Of a stretch of 64,000 nt of DNA, positions 29,064-36,958 are shown in pieces. Positions within the stretch are counted from its first letter, which is position 1; each line of letters opens with the position of its first letter. The stretch is from Mesorhizobium sp. LHD-90 (lineage in GTDB: Bacteria > Pseudomonadota > Alphaproteobacteria > Rhizobiales > Rhizobiaceae), in assembly GCF_030929505.1 (NCBI RefSeq), contig NZ_JAVFVV010000002.1, forward strand, positions 62,001-126,000, written 5' to 3'. A model generated the notes under the pieces. The model saw only the letters and a list, made by a program, of their open reading frames with translations. It was not told the origin of the DNA and made no database searches. The position numbers were made by a program, and so were the translations under genes.

Positions 29064-30485
29064 CTACTCCGCCGCACGCACCGCCGGCTCGATCCCCAGC
29101 CACGCCCGGCAATCCCGTAGCGCCCGGCTGGTCGTCGCCTTCTTCTTGGCGATCGTCTTGTCCTTGCCGCGAAAACGTCCCTCGAAATCGTCGGGGCGCA
29201 GCTTGGTCCCGGCTTCCAGCGGCGGGAACAGGCCGAAATTGACGTTCATCGGCTGGAACGAGCGTTTTCCGGGTTCGTCGTCGGAAACGATATGGCCGCC
29301 GGTGATGTGGCCGAGCAGCGCGCCGAAGGCGGTCGTAGCCGGCGGCGGCGAGACCGGCTTGCCCAGCCGTTCCGCCGCGGCGAAGCGACCCGCGAGCAGT
29401 CCGATCGCCGCGCTCTCGACATAGCCCTCGCAGCCGGTGATCTGGCCGGCGAAGCGCAGGCCCGGCCGGCCTTTCAATTGCAAGGTCGGGTCGAGCAGGG
29501 TCGGCGAATTGATGTAGGTGTTGCGGTGCAGGCCCCCAAGACGCGCGAATTCGGCGTTCTCCAGCCCCGGAATGGTGCGGAAGATGCGCACCTGCTCGCC
29601 ATGCTTCAGCTTGGTCTGGAAGCCGACCATGTTGTAGAGCGTGCCCAGCGCGTTGTCCTGGCGCAGTTGCACCACCGCATAGGCCTTTACTGTCGGGTTG
29701 TGGGCGTTGGTGAGGCCCATCGGCTTCATCGGCCCATGCCGCAGCGTTTCCACGCCGCGCTCGGCCATCACCTCGATCGGCAGGCAGCCGTCGAAATAGG
29801 GCGTGCCCTCCCACTGCTTGAACTCGGTTTTTTGGCCTTCGACCAGCGCCTTGACGAAGGCCTCGTATTGCGCCCGGTCCATCGGGCAGTTGATGTAGTC
29901 CTTGCCGGTGCCACCCGGCCCGACCTTGTCGTAGCGCGACTGGAACCAGCAGACATTCATGTCTATCGTGTCGAAATGCACGATCGGCGCGATGGCGTCG
30001 AAGAAGGCCAGTGCGTCGGCGCCGGTCTTTTCCGCGATCGCCTGCGCCAGGGATGGGGCGGTGAGGGGTCCGGTGGCGATGATCGCCTGGTCCCAGTCTT
30101 CCGGCGGCAGGCCGGTCACTTCCTCGCGCACGATGCTGATCAGCGGATGCGCTTCGAGTTTCGCCGTGACGGCCGCGGAAAACCCATCGCGGTCGACCGC
30201 CAGCGCGCCGCCGGCCGGCACCTGGTGCGCGTCGCCGCAGCCCATGACCAGCGAATTCGCCAGCCGCATCTCGGCATGCAGCAGGCCGACCGCGTTGGTC
30301 GCCGCGTCGTCGGAGCGGAAGGAATTGGAACAGACCAGTTCGGCAAGCCCGTCGGACTTGTGCGCGTCGGTGCCGCGCACCGGGCGCATCTCGTGCAGGA
30401 TCACCGGAACGCCTGCCTCGGCCGCCTGCCATGCAGCTTCCGATCCGGCGAGCCCGCCGCCGACGATATGGATGGGTGAGATCAT
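29064..30485 (-). CDS. trmFO: tRNA (uracil-5-)-methyltransferase TrmFO, folate- and FAD-dependent
   Basis: 473 residues from [25 protein letters not shown], the FAD-binding Rossmann motif. Other family signatures are [24 protein letters not shown], the conserved [23 protein letters not shown], and [21 protein letters not shown]. It makes m5U54 in tRNA using methylene-tetrahydrofolate. An upstream extension of the frame runs through the hairpin RNA region and is not coding. The C-terminus extends a little past bacterial homologues with [12 protein letters not shown] and a lysine-rich stretch, as usual in alphaproteobacteria. Confidence 0.96.
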   Translation of the reverse strand: MISPIHIVGGGLAGSEAAWQAAEAGVPVILHEMRPVRGTDAHKSDGLAELVCSNSFRSDDAATNAVGLLHAEMRLANSLVMGCGDAHQVPAGGALAVDRDGFSAAVTAKLEAHPLISIVREEVTGLPPEDWDQAIIATGPLTAPSLAQAIAEKTGADALAFFDAIAPIVHFDTIDMNVCWFQSRYDKVGPGGTGKDYINCPMDRAQYEAFVKALVEGQKTEFKQWEGTPYFDGCLPIEVMAERGVETLRHGPMKPMGLTNAHNPTVKAYAVVQLRQDNALGTLYNMVGFQTKLKHGEQVRIFRTIPGLENAEFARLGGLHRNTYINSPTLLDPTLQLKGRPGLRFAGQITGCEGYVESAAIGLLAGRFAAAERLGKPVSPPPATTAFGALLGHITGGHIVSDDEPGKRSFQPMNVNFGLFPPLEAGTKLRPDDFEGRFRGKDKTIAKKKATTSRALRDCRAWLGIEPAVRAAE

Positions 30486-30585
30486 TGGCCGCAAATAGTC
30501 CGCGCGCTTGCCGAAAGCAACGGGCTGGCGGGAAACGCCGACGGCAGGAACAGCTTTTGGCTGGTATCGAAACCCCGAAAACACA

Positions 30586-30696
30586 ACACCCGCCGGGGGA
30601 GGAGGTCCGGCGGGTGTCGCATAGGCCGGGCAGCGTTCGGGAGGAGGAGAAGGCTGCCCGTAGTCGCCGAACCCTGGGAGGAGGATGGGCCGGCGA
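30586..30696 (-). ncRNA. Anti-SD hairpin RNA, unit 2 (three hairpins)
   Basis: Read on the minus strand, three stem-loops follow each other: 30696-30664, 30660-30627 and 30617-30586. Each loop carries CCTCCTCCC (plus-strand GGGAGGAGG at 30676-30684, 30639-30647 and 30597-30605), a perfect anti-Shine-Dalgarno sequence. The last hairpin has a perfect 11-base GC-rich stem (ACACCCGCCGG) and is nearly identical to the last hairpin of unit 1. The unit length of about 111 bases is close to that of NfeR1/alpha-r14 RNAs of rhizobia, which also carry anti-SD loops. An RpoH-like promoter sits just upstream. It probably pairs with ribosome sites of many mRNAs. Confidence 0.75.
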
Positions 30697-30708
30697 TGTT
30701 CTTTTCGC

Positions 30709-30737
30709 ATATGGTGCGTGCGAAGCGCTGTTTCAAC
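30709..30737 (-). promoter_or_regulatory. RpoH-type promoter before RNA unit 2
   Basis: On the minus strand GTTGAA (30737-30732) and CCATAT (30714-30709) are separated by exactly 17 bases. This matches the alphaproteobacterial RpoH pattern CTTGAA-N17-CCATAT except for one base. The predicted start lies about 7 bases on, just before the first hairpin of unit 2. Confidence 0.6.
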
Positions 30738-30738
30738 A

Positions 30739-30847
30739 GCACCCGCCGGGGGAGGAGGTCCGGCGGGTGCCGTTTTGGTGGCCAGTCATCGGGAGGAGGA
30801 GAGACTGGCCGTATCCGTCGGAACCGGGGAGGAGGTCGGTTCCGGCG
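30739..30847 (-). ncRNA. Anti-SD hairpin RNA, unit 1 (three hairpins)
   Basis: On the minus strand, hairpins lie at 30847-30816, 30810-30780 and 30770-30739. Each exposes CCTCCTCCC in its loop (plus-strand GGGAGGAGG at 30827-30835, 30791-30799 and 30750-30758). Stems are perfect or nearly so: 11 bases with one G-T pair, 8, and 11 bases. The first hairpin begins only 9 bases after the DUF1127 stop codon, so this unit is probably cut from the DUF1127 transcript, as described for CcsR RNAs in Rhodobacter. The third hairpin repeats the last one of unit 2. Confidence 0.75.
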
Positions 30848-30855
30848 AAATTCCT

Positions 30856-30996
30856 TTAAATCGCCTTGCGCGCGACGTAGGGGATGTCGCTGCGGCTGAA
30901 GCCGAGATCGGAAAGCTCGCGGTTCGACAGGCGGCTCAGCTCGGAAACGGTTTCCCGGTAGCGGCGCCAGTTGCGATAGTTGCGGATCAGGTTCAT
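30856..30996 (-). CDS. DUF1127 small protein
   Basis: 46 residues, MNLIRNYRNWRRYRETVSEL and onwards to SDIPYVARKAI, basic and arginine-rich with the classic LSNRELSDLGFSRSDIP of the DUF1127 (YjiS) family. The ATG at 30996 is far inside a longer open frame whose N-terminal part is not family-like. Small DUF1127 proteins in alphaproteobacteria are stress-induced, and some bind RNA (CcaF1 of Rhodobacter). Two units of anti-SD hairpins follow directly, so the gene and the RNAs are probably one stress-response locus. Confidence 0.9.
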   Translation of the reverse strand: MNLIRNYRNWRRYRETVSELSRLSNRELSDLGFSRSDIPYVARKAI

Positions 30997-31085
30997 GGTC
31001 GTGCTCGTTTCGTCTTTCGTTCGTCTCTTTTTTTCACAATCCGAAAATAAGTGCATGGCGGGCGGATGAAAAGTGTCGATACCGC

Positions 31086-31114
31086 ATAGCAGCAATGCGA
31101 ATTGTGCAATGCAA
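31086..31114 (-). promoter_or_regulatory. Weak promoter candidate for DUF1127
   Basis: On the minus strand TTGCAT (31114-31109) and TGCTAT (31091-31086) are spaced by 17 bases. The spacer contains one copy, and the -35 overlaps the other copy, of a GCAATGC direct repeat (31092-31098 and 31106-31112) that could be an operator. Found by eye only; no RpoH-like match was seen here. Confidence 0.3.
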
Positions 31115-31232
31115 CATGTGGCGGCTTTGGAGGGTGGAGAGTGATCGAGCCCGATTCGAAAATCGTTTCGTACCGTCAACTGGTTGCAGTAAGACTTTGA
31201 AGTGACGGTCTGCAGGGCGCGCGTTGGGAACG

Positions 31233-32324
31233 ATGGGTTATTCGAAACGGCTGTCGCGGGACATTGAGCGCTGGATCGGGCAGGGCCTGATCGATCATGC
31301 GGCCGGCGCGGCGATGCTGCGCGACGCCGAGGCGAACGACCGGCGCTCGTTCAGCTTCGGTTTTGTGCTGATGATGATGGCGGCGCTCTTGCTTGGTGCG
31401 GCGGTCCTATTGGTCGTCGCCTCGAACTGGGAGGCGATTCCGCGCCTGACCCGTGTCGTTCTGCTGTTTGCGCTCATCTTCGCGGGTTATATCGGCGGTG
31501 CGCTGCTCAAGCTGCGCGGCCACGACGCTTTTGCCGAAGGTGCCTGGCTGATCGCGGCGGCGGCATTCGGCGGCGGCATCGCGCTGATCGGCCAGATGTA
31601 CCATCTATCCGGCGACGAGGAGGCGGCGATCCTCACCTGGTGCGCCGGCACGGGGCTTGCCGCCATCCTGCTGCGCTCCGGTCCGCTGACCATCGCCGCG
31701 GCGGGGATCGCCGCATCCTGGCTGTTTACGGAAGGGTTCGACATCTGGGGCAGGAGCCTCGTGCCGCTTTCCTACCCGCTGGTCGCCGCTGCGCTCTGGG
31801 CGGTTTCGCTATGGACACGCAGCGTTGCGGCGCGCCACCTGCTCGTTCTGTCGTTGATCGCCTATGCCGCGATGCTGGCCATCGACGGCGACGTCACCCT
31901 GGTCGCCTCCTGCCTGGCCGCGCTGTCGCTCGTCGTTCTGGTTGCTTCCATTTTTGCCGGGCCGGCGGTGGAGAGCGCCGTCCAGCTTGACGGCCGTCTG
32001 CCGCTGCACGCGCTGCTGGGTTTCCTGACCGGCGCGGCGATGTTGCAACTCGAGCATACGGAAGATCCGGCGATGATCGTCGCTGCGGCGCTGGTGGTTT
32101 TTGCCGTCATCGCCGGAACGGTGTTCCTGCTCGGCCGCGATAGCCGCGGCCTGCGCTGGCTCGCCTATCTCGGCTTCGCCTTCGAACTCTGCTTTCTCTA
32201 CGTGGCGACGATCGGCACCATGCTGGGCACAGCTGGGCTGCTGCTGGCGGTCGGCCTGGTGCTCGCCGTCGCGGCCTTCCTCATCATCCGCATTGAGCGC
32301 CGCATGAAGATGGAACCCGCATGA
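31233..32324 (+). CDS. DUF2157 family membrane protein
   Basis: 363 residues from the ATG at 31233; a TTG three codons earlier is also possible. The N-terminal soluble part (KRLSRDIERWIGQGLIDHAAGAAML) is the DUF2157 signature. About ten hydrophobic helices follow, with LVVASNWEAIPRLTRVVLLFALIFAGYIGGALL and GGIALIGQMYHLSGDEEAAIL in the conserved part. The function of the family is unknown. Its last bases overlap the start of the next gene (ATGA), so the two are translationally coupled. Confidence 0.85.
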   Translation: MGYSKRLSRDIERWIGQGLIDHAAGAAMLRDAEANDRRSFSFGFVLMMMAALLLGAAVLLVVASNWEAIPRLTRVVLLFALIFAGYIGGALLKLRGHDAFAEGAWLIAAAAFGGGIALIGQMYHLSGDEEAAILTWCAGTGLAAILLRSGPLTIAAAGIAASWLFTEGFDIWGRSLVPLSYPLVAAALWAVSLWTRSVAARHLLVLSLIAYAAMLAIDGDVTLVASCLAALSLVVLVASIFAGPAVESAVQLDGRLPLHALLGFLTGAAMLQLEHTEDPAMIVAAALVVFAVIAGTVFLLGRDSRGLRWLAYLGFAFELCFLYVATIGTMLGTAGLLLAVGLVLAVAAFLIIRIERRMKMEPA

Positions 32325-32893
32325 TGCGCCGCTATGCCCTGCTCGTCTCCGCGCTGGTGCTGGCCGTCGTCCAAATCGGCTTCCTGTCATGGATGATCGT
32401 TGCGCGCGCCGCCGTGTTGCGCGACGGCCGCGAGGTGCTGCTGAAAGTCGAGCCGGTCGACCCGCGCGATCTGCTGCGCGGTGATTATGTGCGGCTTGGC
32501 TACGACATCTCGACGATCCCGCGCGACCTCGTGAGCTTCGGCCCGCCGGACGAAGCCGAGCGCGGCGCCGACGTCTATGTACGCCTGCGCCGGCAGCCAG
32601 ACGGTTTTTGGGGCGTGAATTCTGCTTATGTAGACGCCCCGCCTGCGGAGCCTTTTGGTGACGGCGAGGTCGAACTGCACGGCACGCTCGCCTACTCCGG
32701 TCCCGACGATCCGATCCGCGTCGACTACGGCATCGAGCGCTTCTATCTGCCGGAAGGCGAGGGAAAACCGATTGAGCGCGATATGCGGGTGCGCAGCTTC
32801 GGCATTCTTGCCGCTGTCGGCCCCGGCGGCGTAGCGCAGATCAAGGCGCTGATGGACGGCGACGCCAAACTGTTCGAGGAGCCGCTTTATTGA
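32321..32893 (+). CDS. GDYXXLXY-motif membrane-anchored protein
   Basis: 190 residues. One N-terminal membrane helix (about 5-31) is followed by an extracytoplasmic domain containing the hallmark LLRGDYVRLGYDIS (GDYxxLxY). Another conserved stretch is VYVRLRRQPDGFWGV and the tail has GAIERFYLPEGEGK-like sequence (GIERFYLPEGEG). Proteins of this kind are regularly coupled to DUF2157 membrane proteins, as here with a 4-base overlap. No function is established for the pair. Confidence 0.85.
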   Translation: MMRRYALLVSALVLAVVQIGFLSWMIVARAAVLRDGREVLLKVEPVDPRDLLRGDYVRLGYDISTIPRDLVSFGPPDEAERGADVYVRLRRQPDGFWGVNSAYVDAPPAEPFGDGEVELHGTLAYSGPDDPIRVDYGIERFYLPEGEGKPIERDMRVRSFGILAAVGPGGVAQIKALMDGDAKLFEEPLY

Positions 32894-32897
32894 AGTC

Positions 32898-32982
32898 TGG
32901 TGCGGATGAAGGGACTCGAACCCCCACGCCTTTCGGCACTGGAACCTAAATCCAGGGCGTCTACCAATTCCGCCACATCCGC
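32898..32982 (-). tRNA. tRNA-Leu (anticodon TAG)
   Basis: The minus strand begins GCGGATGTGGCGGAATTGGT and ends CATCCGC-A-CCA, giving a perfect 7-base acceptor stem with an encoded CCA. The anticodon stem CCTGG/CCAGT-type loop holds TTTAGGT, so the anticodon is TAG. A long variable arm (TGCCGAAAGGCGT) and the T loop GGTTCGAGTCC identify a class II leucine tRNA. Confidence 0.97.
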
Positions 32983-33342
32983 GTTCGTTGGCATTCCCAC
33001 GTCGCCGGACAACTGTCAACGCCGCCGAAACGGGCCTTGGCCATGCCGAAACACACATGGCGGCCCCTGCGGAACGCGCGAAGAGAGTTGAAAAAGACAC
33101 ACTCCTGTGACAAAAGGCGTCACAAAATTGACGGGATGTGACGGTCCGCTTCGGAAATTCGCGGTAAGAAGCTGGAAGAACAAAGACTTACCGGAATATC
33201 TGGAGCGCGGGTGAGACCATCTCTTCCTGGATTCCCGAGGGAAGCCGGGTCTCGTTTCTCCGAACGCCAGATCGCCGCTTGGCAAGGGATTGGGGTTGCG
33301 ACGGTTTAACCGTCGCGGCCCTTTCGAGATAACAAAGGTTTT
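32983..33342. other. Intergenic region between tRNA-Leu and tig
   Basis: The 360 bases have no convincing open frame. They must hold the promoters of the tRNA (minus strand) and of tig (plus strand). No repeat or clear hairpin was seen. A GCGACGGTTTAACCGTCGCGG palindrome-like stretch at about 33297-33318 lies 25-45 bases before the tig start and could be a leader hairpin or operator. Confidence 0.5.
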
Positions 33343-34827
33343 ATGATGCAGGTTACCGAGACACTGAATTCCGGCCTCAAGCGCGAGATCACCGTCAAGG
33401 TGCCCGCCGGCGACATGGAATCGAAGCTGATGGCCAGGCTGGAGAACGCGCGCGGCAAGGCGCGCATCAATGGCTTCCGCCCCGGCAAGGTGCCGATCCA
33501 GCATCTGCGCAAGATGTACGGCAAGTCGTTCATGGCCGAGGTCGTCAACGAGATCCTGTCCGACACGCCACGCAGCATCGTTTCCGAGCGCGGCGAGAAG
33601 GCCGCTACGCAGCCCGAGGTCACCATGACCGAGGACGAGAAGGAAGCCGAAAAAATCCTGTCCGGCGGCGCCGACTTCGAGTTCAAGCTGGCCTACGAGA
33701 TTATTCCGGCCTTCGAGATCAAGGATGTCTCCTCCATCGCCGTAACCCGTCCGGTCTACGACGTGCCGGAAGAGGAGATCGACGAGCAGGTCAAGCGCGT
33801 GGCCGAATCGGCGCGCAGCTACGAGACCAAGGACGGCGCGGCCGCCGAGGGCGATCGCGTCACCATCGACTATCTCGGCAAGATCGGCGGCGAGGCTTTT
33901 TCGGGCGGCGCCGGCAACGGGCAGCCGCTGGTGCTGGGCTCCAAGGAATTCATCCCCGGCTTCGAGGACCAGCTTGTCGGCGCCAAGGCCGGCGACGAGA
34001 AGCAGGTCACTGTCACCTTCCCGGAAAACTACCAGGCCGCCAATCTGGCCGGCAAGGAAGCGACCTTCGACGTCATCGTCAAGGAAGTCGCCGCGCCGGG
34101 ACCCCTGGAGATCAATGACGAGACGGCCAAGAGCCTCGGCCTCGACTCACTCGAGCGCCTGCGCGAGATCGTGAAGGGCCAGATCGAGAACCAGTTCGGC
34201 TCGATGACCCGCCAGAAGGTGAAGCGCCAACTGCTCGACCAGCTCGATGCGTCCTATTCGTTCGAGGCGCCGTCAAAACTGGTCGAAGCCGAGTTCAACA
34301 ATATCTGGACGCAGGTCAACCGCGACCTCGAGGCTGCCGGCCGTACCTTCGCCGACGAGGAGACCACCGAGGAGGAGGCCCGCGCCGACTACCAGAAGCT
34401 GGCGGAGCGCCGCGTACGGCTCGGCCTGGTGCTGGCCGAGATCGGCGAGAAGGCCGGCGTGCAGGTTTCCGACGAGGAACTGCAGCGCGCACTGTTCGAC
34501 TTCGTCCGCCGCTTCCCCGGCGACCAGCAGCAGGCGATCTACGACTACTACCGCAACAACCAGGCCGCGCTGACCACGCTGCGCGCGCCGATCTTCGAGG
34601 AGAAGGTCGTCGACCATCTGCTCGGCCAGATCGCCGTCACCGACAAGAAGGTGAGCAAGGAAGAACTGATGGCCGAGGACGACGACGCCGAAACGGCGGT
34701 CAAGTCTTCCGGCAAGGCGAAGAAGGCCGCCAAGAAGGCCGAGGCCGCTTCGGACGAGACCACCGCCGAGGAGCCGAAGAAGAAGGCTCCCGCCAAGAAG
34801 AAGGCCAAGGAAGCAGACGCCGAATAG
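33343..34827 (+). CDS. tig: Trigger factor
   Basis: 494 residues. The N-terminal ribosome-binding domain has the signature [18 protein letters not shown] (about 45-62). The FKBP-type peptidyl-prolyl isomerase domain spans about 160-250 ([20 protein letters not shown]...[28 protein letters not shown]). The C-terminal chaperone arms follow, and a Lys/Ala/Glu-rich tail of about 45 residues closes the protein, a common alphaproteobacterial extension. It binds nascent chains at the ribosome exit. ATGATG gives two possible adjacent starts. A strong terminator follows. Confidence 0.97.
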   Translation: MMQVTETLNSGLKREITVKVPAGDMESKLMARLENARGKARINGFRPGKVPIQHLRKMYGKSFMAEVVNEILSDTPRSIVSERGEKAATQPEVTMTEDEKEAEKILSGGADFEFKLAYEIIPAFEIKDVSSIAVTRPVYDVPEEEIDEQVKRVAESARSYETKDGAAAEGDRVTIDYLGKIGGEAFSGGAGNGQPLVLGSKEFIPGFEDQLVGAKAGDEKQVTVTFPENYQAANLAGKEATFDVIVKEVAAPGPLEINDETAKSLGLDSLERLREIVKGQIENQFGSMTRQKVKRQLLDQLDASYSFEAPSKLVEAEFNNIWTQVNRDLEAAGRTFADEETTEEEARADYQKLAERRVRLGLVLAEIGEKAGVQVSDEELQRALFDFVRRFPGDQQQAIYDYYRNNQAALTTLRAPIFEEKVVDHLLGQIAVTDKKVSKEELMAEDDDAETAVKSSGKAKKAAKKAEAASDETTAEEPKKKAPAKKKAKEADAE

Positions 34828-34855
34828 GTCGTTTGCGCCCGTCTGCATAGATCGA

Positions 34856-34882
34856 GCCGCTCCGTTTCGGGGCGGCTTTTTT
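34856..34882 (+). terminator. Rho-independent terminator of tig
   Basis: GCCGCTCCG and CGGGGCGGC form a 9-base stem (one G-T pair) with loop TTT, followed by TTTTTTC. It starts about 30 bases after the tig stop. Confidence 0.9.
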
Positions 34883-35264
34883 CTTTGGTGGCAGGTCTCG
34901 AAAGTTGCGTCGCGCCGTCGGCCCGAAAAGCCGCTCGCGGCACGGGCGTTGCTGCAATGCACAAGTACGACTTGCAATTCCGGCCCGGATGCGCCATATG
35001 CGCAGCCATTAGGCGCTTGGGCCGCGGACAGTTGCGGCTCTCCTCATCGGATGGGACTGGTTGCGTCTGTAGTTCTCCTTTCCCGAAAAGTCGGTCTGGA
35101 GACGAAGCCCCGCGATTTCTGAGCGCGGGCACGACAGCGCAGCCGCGCGGACGAAAAGATCGTCCGCCGCCTTGTCGTTTCATAAAAACAATGTCGACGG
35201 CGGGTTGCGCCCCGCCGGGGCTTAATCATTCGCGGCCATTTGGCCCGCGCGAAAGAAGAAGAAC
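34883..35264. other. Long leader region before the DEAD-box helicase gene
   Basis: The 382 bases between the tig terminator and the helicase start contain no reliable gene; the one open frame spanning it (34885-35268) has no recognisable features. A GC-rich inverted segment near 35196-35222 (GGCGGGTTGCGCCCCGCC) lies close to the helicase start and could form a leader hairpin. Long leaders are usual for cold-induced RNA helicase genes, so this may be regulatory. Confidence 0.45.
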
Positions 35265-36734
35265 TTGAACACTGAAATTTCCGCGAACCTTGAAGGGTTC
35301 GCTTCCCTCGGCATCACCGGTGCGCTGCTCAAGGCGACCGAAGCCGCCGGCTTCGATATGCCGAAGCCGATCCAGGCGCAGGCCATTCCGGCCCAGCTTG
35401 CTGGCCGCGACATTCTGGGCGTCGCCCAGACCGGCTCCGGTAAGACGGCCGCCTTCAGCCTGCCGATCCTGGCAAGAATCTCCGCGCTCGGTACCAAGCG
35501 GCTGCCGCGTACCGCACGTGCCCTGATCCTGGCGCCGACCCGCGAACTCGCCGTGCAGATCGAGGAGACCATCCGCGTGCTCGCCAAGGGCATGCACATC
35601 TCCACCGCGCTGGTGCTCGGCGGCGTGTCGCGCAACAGCCAGGTCAAGCGCATGGCCCCGGGCGTCGACATCCTGATCGCCACGCCGGGCCGCCTGACCG
35701 ACCTGGTCCGCGAGGGCGAGGTGAAGCTCGGCGAGACCCGCTGGCTGGTGCTCGACGAAGCAGACCGCATGCTCGACATGGGTTTCATCAACGACGTCAA
35801 GCGCATCGCCAAGGCGACGCATGCGGATCGCCAGACGGCGCTTTTCTCGGCCACCATGCCGGCCGAGATCGAGCAACTGGCCCGCGGCATCCTGAAAGAC
35901 CCCGTGCATGTCGAGGTCGCGCCGCAAGGCACGACGGCGGCCGAGATCAAGCAGAGCGTGGTGCTCGCCCGCCTCAAGCAGAAGCGCAAGGTGCTGTCGA
36001 CCATGCTGGCCGACCCCGCCATGAGCTCTGTCATGGTGTTCGCCCGCACCAAGCATGGCGCCGATCGCGTGGTGCGTGACCTCGAGCGTGACGGATTCAA
36101 GGCCGCTGTCATCCACGGCAACAAGTCGCAGAACGCCCGCCAGAAGGCGCTCAACGGCTTTCGCGACGGCTCGATGCGCATCCTTGTCGCCACCGACATC
36201 GCGGCGCGCGGCATCGACGTTCCCGGCATCTCGCATGTGATCAACTTCGATCTGCCGGATGAAGCCGAGAGCTATGTCCACCGCATCGGCCGCACCGGCC
36301 GCAATGGCGCCAGCGGCACCGCGATTACGCTGTGCGACCCCAACGAGAACGCAAAGCTGCGGTCGGTTGAACGCATCATCCGCATGAAGCTGCCGGTTCT
36401 GGCCGATCATCTCGGCGAGCCGGACCCGCAGCCGGAACCGCGCAGCCATGAGCCGCGTGAGGACAGGGACGCTGCCCGGCCGCGCGAGCATCACCGCGCC
36501 GGGCGTCCGGGCGGCGACAAGCAGCGCCAGGGCAAGAAGCCGTTTTCCGGCAAGCCCGGCGGCAAGCGTTTCGGCGGTCAGGGCGAACGTTTTGGCGGGC
36601 AGGGCGACCAGCAGCGTTTTGCCGGCAATCCTACCGGCGAGGGCCGTCCTGCCGGTCAGCCGAACGGCGAAAAACGCTTTGCCGGCAAGAAGCGGCCGTT
36701 TCGCGGTCGCCGCAACGCACCGCGGGCTGCGTAA
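35265..36734 (+). CDS. DEAD-box ATP-dependent RNA helicase, RhlE type
   Basis: 489 residues, TTG start at 35265 preceded by AGAAGAAG. All helicase motifs are present: Q motif with KPIQAQAIP, motif I AQTGSGKT, Ia PTRELAVQI, TPGR, II LDEADRMLDMGF, III SATMP, and in the second domain ATDIAARGID and HRIGRTGRNG. From about residue 385 the protein has a basic, low-complexity tail rich in Gly, Lys, Arg and Phe (KRFGGQGERFGGQG) that should bind RNA. It unwinds RNA in ribosome assembly or decay, especially in the cold. The stop is followed by the octamer repeat. Confidence 0.94.
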   Translation: MNTEISANLEGFASLGITGALLKATEAAGFDMPKPIQAQAIPAQLAGRDILGVAQTGSGKTAAFSLPILARISALGTKRLPRTARALILAPTRELAVQIEETIRVLAKGMHISTALVLGGVSRNSQVKRMAPGVDILIATPGRLTDLVREGEVKLGETRWLVLDEADRMLDMGFINDVKRIAKATHADRQTALFSATMPAEIEQLARGILKDPVHVEVAPQGTTAAEIKQSVVLARLKQKRKVLSTMLADPAMSSVMVFARTKHGADRVVRDLERDGFKAAVIHGNKSQNARQKALNGFRDGSMRILVATDIAARGIDVPGISHVINFDLPDEAESYVHRIGRTGRNGASGTAITLCDPNENAKLRSVERIIRMKLPVLADHLGEPDPQPEPRSHEPREDRDAARPREHHRAGRPGGDKQRQGKKPFSGKPGGKRFGGQGERFGGQGDQQRFAGNPTGEGRPAGQPNGEKRFAGKKRPFRGRRNAPRAA

Positions 36735-36740
36735 CGTAGG

Positions 36741-36772
36741 GCAGTAGGGCAGTAGGGCAGTAGGGCAGTAGG
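36741..36772. repeat. Second GCAGTAGG tandem array (four copies)
   Basis: Four perfect head-to-tail copies of the octamer, with a broken fifth (GAGTAGGT), start 6 bases after the helicase stop codon. The unit is the one found at 6840-6887, so it is a dispersed repeat of this genome. Confidence 0.8.
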
Positions 36773-36958
36773 GAGTAGGTGAAGGCATTCGAGGGTCGAA
36801 CCTCGCCATCCGACTGCCTGTTACCGACTGCCCCTTCCTCTCTTGCACCGACTGAACCCGCGTTTGGTCCAATTGCTTCCGTGCAAGGCATGACATACGG
36901 CGGTCGAGGCGAATGCTTCGGCCGCCATTGTTTTGCAGGCTGGAAAGAGAGGGCAGGG

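Noticed and set aside
30856-31179. 107-residue version of the DUF1127 protein
   Set aside because: The first 61 residues are not family-like and cover the promoter region; the ATG at 30996 gives the typical 46-residue protein.
34885-35268. Possible 127-residue gene between tig and the helicase
   Set aside because: No ribosome site, no recognisable domain, odd composition; it overlaps the helicase start. Treated as leader.
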